A stretch of DNA of 12,786 nt from Clostridiales bacterium (GTDB lineage Bacteria; Bacillota; Clostridia; Lachnospirales; Lachnospiraceae): NCBI GenBank assembly GCA_021203115.1, contig JAJQBV010000094.1, forward strand, positions 1 through 12,786. Direction: 5' to 3'. Below, one piece after another: positions 5,602 through 11,067 of this stretch. Each line of letters begins with the position of its first letter. The first letter of the stretch is position 1. The notes under the pieces were generated by a model that saw only the letters and a program-made list of their open reading frames with translations, was not told where the DNA came from and made no database searches. A program made the translations under genes and the position numbers.

Positions 5602-7776
5602 ATGTCCAAATCGCTGTTTATCGCTGAGAAGCCGAGCGTGGCGCGGGAGTTTGCGCGTGCGCTTGGGGAGGATATGCGGTCGTTTAACGGGTATCAGGAG
5701 TCCGAGCATGCGGTGGTTACCTGGTGTGTGGGTCATCTGGTGACGATGAGCTATCCCGAAGCATACGACATGAAATATAAAAAGTGGAGCCTCTTGACGC
5801 TCCCGTTTCTGCCGGAGGAATTCAAATATGAGGTCATCCCCGGCGTACAGAAGCAGTTTCAGATCGTCTCCGGCCTGCTGAACCGGCAGGATGTGGATAC
5901 GATCTATATCTGTACGGATTCCGGGCGGGAGGGAGAGTATATCTATCGTCTGGTGGATCAGATGGCAGAGGTGGATGCGAAAAAGGCGCGTAAGCGTGTC
6001 TGGATCGACTCGCAGACAGAGGAGGAAATTCTTCGGGGGATCCGTGAGGCAAAGGATTGGTCTGCCTACGACAACCTCTCAGAGTCGGCCTATCTGCGGG
6101 CGAAGGAGGACTACCTCATGGGGATCAATTTCTCCCGCCTTCTGACCCTGAAGTACGGCAACGCGGTTGCATCCTTTTTGCATCAGCGGTACGCTGTAAT
6201 CTCCGTGGGGCGGGTTATGACCTGCGTCCTCGGGATGGTGGTCCGCCGGGAGCGTGAGATCCGCTCCTTTGTGAAAACCCCGTTTTACCGTGTGTTTGAC
6301 AGGATGGATGTGAGCGGCATGGAGATCGAGGGCGAGTGGAAGGTCACGCTCGGTTCCCGCTATGACACCGGAAAAATGCCGCCGCCCGGCTCAAAGACAG
6401 ACAAGCAGGCGGAGAAGACGGACTTTTCTGTCTGGGGGCATCCGAAGCTGTACAAGGAAAACGGTTTTCGCCTTCGGGAAGACGCGGAAGCGTTCATTGG
6501 CGCGCTGCGGGAGGTTAGACCGCAGGAGGCTTCGGTCATATCGGTTGAGAAAAAGCGGGAAAAGAAAAATCCGCCGCTTCTCTACAATCTGGCGGAGCTG
6601 CAGAACGATTGCTCCAAGCTTTTTAAGATCAGCCCGGATGAAACCCTGAAGGTTGTGCAGGAGCTCTATGAGAAAAAGCTTGTCACCTACCCGCGGACGG
6701 ATGCGCGTGTGCTGACCACGGCGGTGGCAAAGGAAATACATAAAAATATCGCGGGCTTGAAAAACATCGGCGCGGTGAAGGGAATTGCGGAGGCAATTCT
6801 GGAAAAGGGAAGTTATAAGAGCATCGCGAAGACCCGTTATACCAATGATAAAATGGTGACAGATCACTACGCCATCATTCCGACGGGGCAGGGCTTCGGG
6901 GCGATGAAAGGGCTGAATCCGCTGTCGGTAAAAGTGTATGAGGTCATCGTCCGCCGGTTTCTCGCCATTTTTCTGGAGCCTGCGGTTTACCAGAAGGTCA
7001 GCCTCACGACAGGGATAGAGAATGAGCGCTTCTTCTCTAATTTTAAGGTGCTGGCCGACGAGGGGTATCTGCGGGTGATGCAGTATTCCTTTGCGGGAAA
7101 GAGGACGAAGGATGCCGCAGGAAATTCTCCGTCGGCACATGCTTCGGATGATATGCTGGCGGAGGAGATGTCCGGAGAAGAAGCCGGACAGGCAGAAAAA
7201 ACCCCGGATTTGAAGCTGTTGGAAGAGGTGTCAAAGCTGAAAAAGGGTATGCGTCTGCCGGTGAAGGGTTACGAGATTAAGGAGGGAGAGACCTCCCCGC
7301 CGAAGCGTTACAATTCCGGCTCAATGATTCTGGCGATGGAGAACGCCGGACAGTTGATTGAGGATGAGGAGCTGCGCGCACAGATCAAGAGCTGCGGCAT
7401 CGGCACCAGCGCGACCCGCGCGGAGATCTTAAAAAAGCTGGTCGCCAACAAATATCTGGCTCTGAATAAAAAGACCCAGATCATCACGCCCACGCTGATG
7501 GGGGAGATGATCTTTGACGTGGTGTCGGCGTCCATCAAATCCCTGCTCAATCCGGAGCTCACCGCGAGCTGGGAGAAGGGTCTGAATTATGTCGCGGAGG
7601 GAACGGTCACACCGGAGGAGTATATGGAAAAGCTGAACCGCTTTATCGAAACACGCACCGCCGGGGTGATGCGTTTAAATAATCAGTATCCGCTTCGCGC
7701 GGCATTTGAACAGGATGCAAAGTTTTACAAGAAACCCCCTTCTTCTGTAAGAAAGACGAAGGGCGGAAGAAAATAA
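5602..7776 (+). CDS. topB: DNA topoisomerase III (type IA)
   Basis: Topoisomerase III cuts and passes single DNA strands, decatenating replication and recombination intermediates. The 724-residue protein is close in length to B. subtilis TopB. The N-terminal TOPRIM domain shows SLFIAEKPSVA (4-14; E9) and CTDSGREGEYIY (104-115; D106, E110), the acidic residues that bind magnesium. The active-site tyrosine is Y363 in LVTYPRTDARVL (360-371). SVGRVMTCVL (201-210) and GIGTSATRAEIL (599-610) are further type IA motifs. A Ser/Glu-rich segment near 505-535 looks like a flexible linker. The C terminus is short and basic, with no Cys4 zinc fingers, as usual for topoisomerase III and unlike TopA. ATG 5602 follows AAGGA at 5586-5590. 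It is 33 bases after the kinase and probably cotranscribed. There are no conjugation genes nearby, so this is likely a chromosomal copy. Confidence 0.95.
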   Translation: MSKSLFIAEKPSVAREFARALGEDMRSFNGYQESEHAVVTWCVGHLVTMSYPEAYDMKYKKWSLLTLPFLPEEFKYEVIPGVQKQFQIVSGLLNRQDVDTIYICTDSGREGEYIYRLVDQMAEVDAKKARKRVWIDSQTEEEILRGIREAKDWSAYDNLSESAYLRAKEDYLMGINFSRLLTLKYGNAVASFLHQRYAVISVGRVMTCVLGMVVRREREIRSFVKTPFYRVFDRMDVSGMEIEGEWKVTLGSRYDTGKMPPPGSKTDKQAEKTDFSVWGHPKLYKENGFRLREDAEAFIGALREVRPQEASVISVEKKREKKNPPLLYNLAELQNDCSKLFKISPDETLKVVQELYEKKLVTYPRTDARVLTTAVAKEIHKNIAGLKNIGAVKGIAEAILEKGSYKSIAKTRYTNDKMVTDHYAIIPTGQGFGAMKGLNPLSVKVYEVIVRRFLAIFLEPAVYQKVSLTTGIENERFFSNFKVLADEGYLRVMQYSFAGKRTKDAAGNSPSAHASDDMLAEEMSGEEAGQAEKTPDLKLLEEVSKLKKGMRLPVKGYEIKEGETSPPKRYNSGSMILAMENAGQLIEDEELRAQIKSCGIGTSATRAEILKKLVANKYLALNKKTQIITPTLMGEMIFDVVSASIKSLLNPELTASWEKGLNYVAEGTVTPEEYMEKLNRFIETRTAGVMRLNNQYPLRAAFEQDAKFYKKPPSSVRKTKGGRK

Positions 7777-7783
7777 ATATTAT

Positions 7784-7788
7784 GGAGG
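7784..7788 (+). promoter_or_regulatory. Ribosome binding site deciding the start of the beta-helix protein
   Basis: GGAGG is placed 8 bases upstream of ATG 7797. It overlaps an upstream in-frame ATG at 7782, which has no binding site of its own. The start is therefore 7797. Confidence 0.75.
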
Positions 7789-7796
7789 ATACAAAA

Positions 7797-8462
7797 ATGG
7801 AACAGTGTAAAATCGAAAATTTATACAACCTGAATGAGACCATCGCCAGTGAATACCTGATGACGGCGGAATATCCGTGGGAACTGCTGGACGCGTTATC
7901 GGTTTTTATCGCGGATCTGGGACCCACGCTGGATCCGGAGAAGTATGAGCAGCGGGAGAAGTATGTCTGGGTGGCGAAGAGCGCAAAGATCGCGCCGACG
8001 GCTTTTCTCGGCGGTCCGCTGATCATCGATGAGGGCGCGGAGATCCGTCACTGTGCGTTTATCCGCGGTTCCGCGATTGTCGGGAAAAACGCCGTGGTTG
8101 GCAATTCCGTCGAGCTGAAAAATGTTATCCTTTTTAACGGCGTACAGGTGCCGCACTATAACTATGTGGGGGATTCTATTCTGGGATACAAGGCGCATAT
8201 GGGCGCCGGTTCCATCACTTCCAATGTGAAGTCAGATAAGACGCTGGTCGTCGTGCGGGACGGGAAGGAAGAGATTGACACCGAGAGGAAGAAATTCGGC
8301 GCCATGCTGGGCGACCATGTGGAGGTGGGCTGCAATTCCGTCTTAAATCCGGGCACCGTGGTCTGCCCGGGCAGCAGTATCTATCCTCTCTCCTCCGTCC
8401 GTGGCGTCGTGCCGACCGGATGTATCTATAAGAATCAGGGAGAAATTGTGAAGCGGGTATAA
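7797..8462 (+). CDS. Left-handed beta-helix acyltransferase, GlmU C-terminal-like
   Basis: This 221-residue protein is made of a short alpha-helical N terminus (1-55) and then hexapeptide repeats of a left-handed beta-helix, as in the acetyltransferase half of GlmU. Repeat turns are seen as VAKSAKIAPTAFLGGPLIIDEGAEIRHCAF in register from 59, AIVGKNAVVGNSVEL (93-107) and LGDHVEVGCNSVLNPGTVV (171-189). VPHYNYVGDSILG (118-130) with MGAGSITSN (135-143) parallels the GlmU stretch carrying the catalytic histidine, here H120. The GlmU pyrophosphorylase domain (N-terminal GxGT nucleotide-binding motif) is absent, although such proteins are often named as uridyltransferases. It is 20 bases after topB and probably in the same operon. 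The acyl acceptor is unknown; an amino-sugar phosphate is only a guess from the family and the nearby kinase. Confidence 0.8.
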   Translation: MEQCKIENLYNLNETIASEYLMTAEYPWELLDALSVFIADLGPTLDPEKYEQREKYVWVAKSAKIAPTAFLGGPLIIDEGAEIRHCAFIRGSAIVGKNAVVGNSVELKNVILFNGVQVPHYNYVGDSILGYKAHMGAGSITSNVKSDKTLVVVRDGKEEIDTERKKFGAMLGDHVEVGCNSVLNPGTVVCPGSSIYPLSSVRGVVPTGCIYKNQGEIVKRV

Positions 8463-8470
8463 AATTGCCC

Positions 8471-8499
8471 TTTACGAATATAAATTTTTGTGGCAAAAT
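8471..8499 (+). promoter_or_regulatory. Candidate promoter for the NifU-like/GGGtGRT pair
   Basis: TTTACG (8471-8476), 17 bases, then CAAAAT (8494-8499) lie in an AT-rich 90-base gap, unlike the tight spacing elsewhere in the cluster. A short inverted repeat (TTGCC 8465-8469, GGCAA 8492-8496) flanks it. The match to consensus is 4 of 6 in each box, so this is tentative. Confidence 0.35.
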
Positions 8500-8536
8500 A
8501 GAGCAAGGCGTTAAAAAAATAACAATGAGGTTTTAT

Positions 8537-8545
8537 GGAAAGGAG
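8537..8545 (+). promoter_or_regulatory. Strong ribosome binding site of the NifU-like gene
   Basis: GGAAAGGAG ends 7 bases before ATG 8553. The upstream in-frame ATG at 8535 lies immediately before this site and cannot use it, so translation should start at 8553. Confidence 0.8.
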
Positions 8546-8552
8546 TCACACC

Positions 8553-9245
8553 ATGATTTACACCAAAGAAGTACAGATGATGTGCCCGGTTGCCAAGGGC
8601 GCAAAGCATGAGCCCGCTCCGATCCCGGAAGAAGGGAAATGGGTCCACGCGAAAAAGATCGAGGACATTTCCGGTTTTACACACGGAATCGGCTGGTGCG
8701 CGCCGCAGCAGGGCGCCTGCAAGCTCACACTCAATGTAAAAGAGGGCGTTATCGAGGAAGCGCTTGTTGAGACCATCGGATGTTCCGGAATGACCCATTC
8801 CGCGGCCATGGCGGCGGAGATTCTGCAGGGGAAGACAATCCTTGAGGCACTGAACACCGATCTGGTCTGCGATGCGATCAACACCGCGATGCGCGAGCTG
8901 TTCCTGCAGATCGTTTACGGACGTACCCAGAGCGCATTTTCGGATGACGGACTTGCCATCGGCGCCGGTCTGGAGGATCTCGGCAAGGGGCTTCGCTCTC
9001 AGGTCGGAACGATGTACGGCACAAAGGAAAAGGGCGTTCGCTATCTGGAGATGGCGGAGGGCTATGTCACAGGTCTTGCTCTGGATGAGAATGACGAGGT
9101 GATCGGCTATCAGTTCGTGAGCCTCGGAAAGATGACCGACTTTATCAAAAACGGCGATGAGCCCAACGTTGCGTGGGAGAAGGCGAAGGGTCAGTACGGC
9201 CGTGTAGCCGATGCAGTAAAGATCATCGACCCGAGAAAGGAGTAA
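8553..9245 (+). CDS. NifU/IscU-like iron-sulfur scaffold family protein
   Basis: This 230-residue protein resembles proteins annotated as iron-sulfur cluster assembly scaffolds of the NifU N-terminal/IscU type in Clostridia. The central part is LTLNVKEGVIEEALVETIGCSGMTHSAAMAAEILQGKTILEALN (by pieces, 58-101). The GCSGMTHSAA segment (C77) matches the IscU GCxSAxASxS motif, and C106 in LVCDAI matches the third IscU-type cysteine position. C49 or C56 in WCAPQQGAC could take the first position, and C11 lies in MMCPVAKG near the N terminus. Beyond the scaffold-like part there is a C-terminal extension of about 100 residues with no family I recognise. There is no IscS, SufS or HscA neighbour, so a general scaffold role is not certain. 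It is tightly followed by the GGGtGRT gene. Its Arg codons are CGC/CGT plus one AGA, with no CGG, unlike topB upstream. Confidence 0.75.
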   Translation: MIYTKEVQMMCPVAKGAKHEPAPIPEEGKWVHAKKIEDISGFTHGIGWCAPQQGACKLTLNVKEGVIEEALVETIGCSGMTHSAAMAAEILQGKTILEALNTDLVCDAINTAMRELFLQIVYGRTQSAFSDDGLAIGAGLEDLGKGLRSQVGTMYGTKEKGVRYLEMAEGYVTGLALDENDEVIGYQFVSLGKMTDFIKNGDEPNVAWEKAKGQYGRVADAVKIIDPRKE

Positions 9246-9251
9246 GATACC

Positions 9252-10262
9252 ATGGCATTATTTGAATCATATGAGAGAAGAATCGATCAGATCAACGCTG
9301 TTCTGAGTACATACGGTATCGCGTCCATCGAGGAGGCGGAGCAGATCACGAAGGACGCCGGTCTGGACGTGTACAGTCAGATCAAGAGCATTCAGCCGAT
9401 CTGTTTTGAGAATGCGTGCTGGGCTTACACGGTAGGCGCGGCGATCGCGATTAAAAAGAACTGCCGCAAGGCTTCCGAGGCGGCGGCAGCCATCGGTGAA
9501 GGGCTTCAGTCCTTCTGTATTCCCGGTTCCGTGGCGGATCACCGCAAGGTCGGCTTAGGACACGGCAACCTCGGCAAGATGCTGCTGGAGGAGGAGACCG
9601 AGTGCTTCTGCTTCCTGGCAGGTCATGAGTCTTTTGCGGCGGCGGAAGGTGCGATCGGTATCGCAGAGAAGGCGAACAAGGTTCGCCAGAAACCGCTTCG
9701 CGTCATCCTGAACGGCCTCGGCAAAGACGCGGCGCAGATTATCTCCCGCATCAACGGATTCACCTATGTAGAGACGAAGTATGATTATAAAGAGGCAAAG
9801 TTGAATGTCATCTATGAGAAGCCGTTTTCCACTGGCCTTCGCGCGACTGTAAAATGCTACGGCAGCGATGATGTCCAGGAGGGCGTCGCGATCATGCATC
9901 ATGAGAATGTCGGCGTTTCCATTACCGGAAACTCCACAAACCCGACCCGTTTCCAGCATCCGGTGGCCGGCACATATAAGAAAGAGTGTGTGGAGATGGG
10001 CAAAAAGTACTTCTCCGTGGCGTCCGGCGGCGGCACAGGCCGTACCCTGCATCCGGATAACATGGCGGCAGGCCCTGCATCCTACGGTATGACAGACACG
10101 ATGGGCCGTATGCACTCCGATGCGCAGTTCGCGGGTTCTTCCTCCGTTCCGGCGCACGTGGAGATGATGGGCCTGATCGGCGCGGGCAACAACCCGATGG
10201 TCGGCATGACGGTTGCGGTTGCTGTTTCCGTAGAGGAAGCGGCGAAGGCCGGGAAGTTCTAA
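9252..10262 (+). CDS. GGGtGRT-family protein of unknown function
   Basis: The 336-residue protein carries the family motif SGGGTGRTLHP (258-268) and other strongly patterned stretches: SFCIPGSVADHRKVGLGHGNLGKML (by pieces, 87-111), ETECFCFLAGHESFAAAEGA (115-134), NSTNPTRFQHPVAG (227-240) and AGSSSVPAHVEMMGLIGAGNN (294-314). It has eight cysteines (51, 56, 71, 89, 118, 120, 202, 246), with the CFC at 118-120 and several His nearby, which suggests metal or cluster binding; this is inference. No signal peptide or membrane segment is seen. The ribosome binding site AAAGGAG (9236-9242) is embedded in the last codons of the NifU-like gene, and the intergenic gap is 6 bases, so the two are coupled. 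Arg codons are CGC/CGT plus AGA, with Ile mostly ATC, suggesting high expression. The function of this family is, to my knowledge, not established. Confidence 0.85.
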   Translation: MALFESYERRIDQINAVLSTYGIASIEEAEQITKDAGLDVYSQIKSIQPICFENACWAYTVGAAIAIKKNCRKASEAAAAIGEGLQSFCIPGSVADHRKVGLGHGNLGKMLLEEETECFCFLAGHESFAAAEGAIGIAEKANKVRQKPLRVILNGLGKDAAQIISRINGFTYVETKYDYKEAKLNVIYEKPFSTGLRATVKCYGSDDVQEGVAIMHHENVGVSITGNSTNPTRFQHPVAGTYKKECVEMGKKYFSVASGGGTGRTLHPDNMAAGPASYGMTDTMGRMHSDAQFAGSSSVPAHVEMMGLIGAGNNPMVGMTVAVAVSVEEAAKAGKF

Positions 10263-10272
10263 AGAAATTAAG

Positions 10273-10312
10273 AAAAGCGCTGCAATTCCTTCGGGAATTG
10301 CGGCGCTTTTTT
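10273..10312 (+). terminator. Strong UUCG-loop terminator, probably bidirectional
   Basis: A 17-bp stem (10273-10289 with 10294-10310, one G-U pair) closes on a C(UUCG)G tetraloop. A T-run at 10307-10312 follows on the plus strand. On the minus strand the stem is followed by TTTTCTTAATTTC, so it can also end the convergent DUF4364 transcript, which stops at 10333. Confidence 0.93.
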
Positions 10313-10332
10313 CTTCGGAAAAAATGGCAACC

Positions 10333-10848
10333 TTATTTGATCAGCCGGTCCATCAGGAGGGCATACACCTCTGCGCTTTCCTGCCTCCAGTTTGCACAGA
10401 CGGCCTCGGCCTGCCGGCGATCCCGGACGAGGAGCGTCAGATCTACGACGGAGGTCTCCTTTTCCTTAATCCGGCAGCGAACCTGATATCCGGTGCCGGT
10501 TGCCTTAAAGTAGTCGGCGTACACGGAGGTCTCCTGCTTCAGTTCGCAGTCATGCTCCTGAAAATAGGAGAGGATGTCTTCCCGTATTCCGGGGGAAATT
10601 TTGTCCTCAAAAAAACGCAGCGTCTTTGTCCCCTCGTCCGTGATGCGGTAGCGCGTGTTGCTGTGTGTAGACTCCGCTGTGATCAGTCCGGAGGAGAGCA
10701 GATCGGAGAGCGTCTGCTGCACAGTGAAATAATTCGTATAATCTTTTTCCTGAATAAAGTTCGTGATCTGTGTGTTGGTCAGCGTGCACTTCACGCGGTC
10801 CAGCATGTATAGGATCATAATACGGTACATGGTACCCGGTTCAGCCAT
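10333..10848 (-). CDS. DUF4364 family protein, probable winged-helix regulator
   Basis: The 171-residue protein matches the DUF4364 pattern of Firmicutes: MYRIMILYMLDRV (7-19), LTNTQITNFIQEKDYTNYFTVQQTLSDLL (by pieces, 23-51), SGLI (53-56) and RYRITDEGTKTLRFF (66-80). The N-terminal 80 residues have the helix-helix-recognition helix-wing layout of a PadR- or MarR-like winged helix, so DNA binding is likely but not shown. The C-terminal half (about 85-171) has no motif I recognise. ATG 10848 is chosen over an in-frame ATG at 10866 because GAGGT (complement of 10856-10860) lies 7 bases upstream of it and would sit inside the longer version. The gene has a good promoter overlapped by a perfect palindrome, is divergent from rho, and shares a terminator with the GGGtGRT gene. 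Confidence 0.85.
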   Translation of the reverse strand: MAEPGTMYRIMILYMLDRVKCTLTNTQITNFIQEKDYTNYFTVQQTLSDLLSSGLITAESTHSNTRYRITDEGTKTLRFFEDKISPGIREDILSYFQEHDCELKQETSVYADYFKATGTGYQVRCRIKEKETSVVDLTLLVRDRRQAEAVCANWRQESAEVYALLMDRLIK

Positions 10849-10872
10849 TTTTCGTACCTCTTGCAAATGTAG

Positions 10873-10884
10873 GATGATATCATC
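10873..10884. promoter_or_regulatory. Perfect 12-bp palindrome, possible operator
   Basis: GATGATATCATC is an exact palindrome that covers the downstream half of the DUF4364 -10 element and the predicted start point. That is the classic place for a repressor site. Autoregulation by the DUF4364 protein is inferred. Confidence 0.45.
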
Positions 10885-10910
10885 ATAGCATTGATAAATT
10901 TACAAATCAA
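10882..10910 (-). promoter_or_regulatory. Promoter of the DUF4364 gene
   Basis: On the minus strand TTGATT (10910-10905), a 17-base spacer and TATGAT (10887-10882) form a good sigma-A promoter, with transcription starting near 10875 and a leader of about 27 bases. Confidence 0.75.
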
Positions 10911-10922
10911 GGAAAAATAGGG

Positions 10923-10952
10923 CTATCATTTTTTATCGGGATGGTGTATAAT
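10923..10952 (+). promoter_or_regulatory. Candidate promoter of rho
   Basis: A perfect TATAAT (10947-10952) is preceded at 18 bases by a poor -35 (CTATCA, 10923-10928). Transcription would start near 10959, giving a rho leader of about 110 bases. Confidence 0.5.
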
Positions 10953-10973
10953 TATCTCATAACTATTCGCATA

Positions 10974-10987
10974 CGTCAATTCTGACG
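10974..10987 (+). repeat. Small hairpin in the rho leader
   Basis: CGTCA (10974-10978) and TGACG (10983-10987) pair around a 4-base loop and are followed by GGGAAACCCC and a T-rich stretch. It could be the start of a structured leader, but it is too short to name. Confidence 0.3.
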
Positions 10988-11011
10988 GGAAACCCCTTTT
11001 ATATGTGGTAG

Positions 11012-11065
11012 ATGGATAGCGTACATATTTTATATTTCAGGAGAATGACAGCAGACCGGAGGTAA
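11012..11065 (+). CDS. Possible 17-residue leader peptide upstream of rho
   Basis: A short reading frame (MDSVHILYFRRMTADRR) begins at ATG 11012 and ends with TAA at 11063-11065, two bases before the rho ATG and overlapping the rho GGAGG (11058-11062). Its own ribosome binding site is weak. The position would allow translational coupling to rho, but a chance ORF of this length is quite possible. Confidence 0.2.
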   Translation: MDSVHILYFRRMTADRR

Positions 11066-11067
11066 GA

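Noticed and set aside
4783..5736. Long minus-strand open frame of 317 codons opposite the kinase gene
   Set aside because: It is an antisense shadow of a well-supported gene, has no ribosome binding site or recognisable motif, and crosses the kinase-topB junction.
6391..7140. Minus-strand open frame of 249 codons opposite topB
   Set aside because: The opposite strand encodes conserved topoisomerase motifs including the active-site tyrosine; this frame shows no family pattern.
8465..8496. TTGCC/GGCAA inverted repeat as a strong operator or terminator for the NifU-like gene
   Set aside because: Only 5 bp pair around a 22-base loop with no T-tract; it is too weak to call alone.
9555..10157. 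Minus-strand open frame of 200 codons opposite the GGGtGRT gene
   Set aside because: The plus strand carries the family motif and strong codon bias; biased codons commonly leave long antisense frames.
10324..10812. Plus-strand open frame of 162 codons opposite DUF4364
   Set aside because: It begins right after the terminator without a promoter or ribosome binding site, and the minus strand encodes a recognisable DUF4364 protein.
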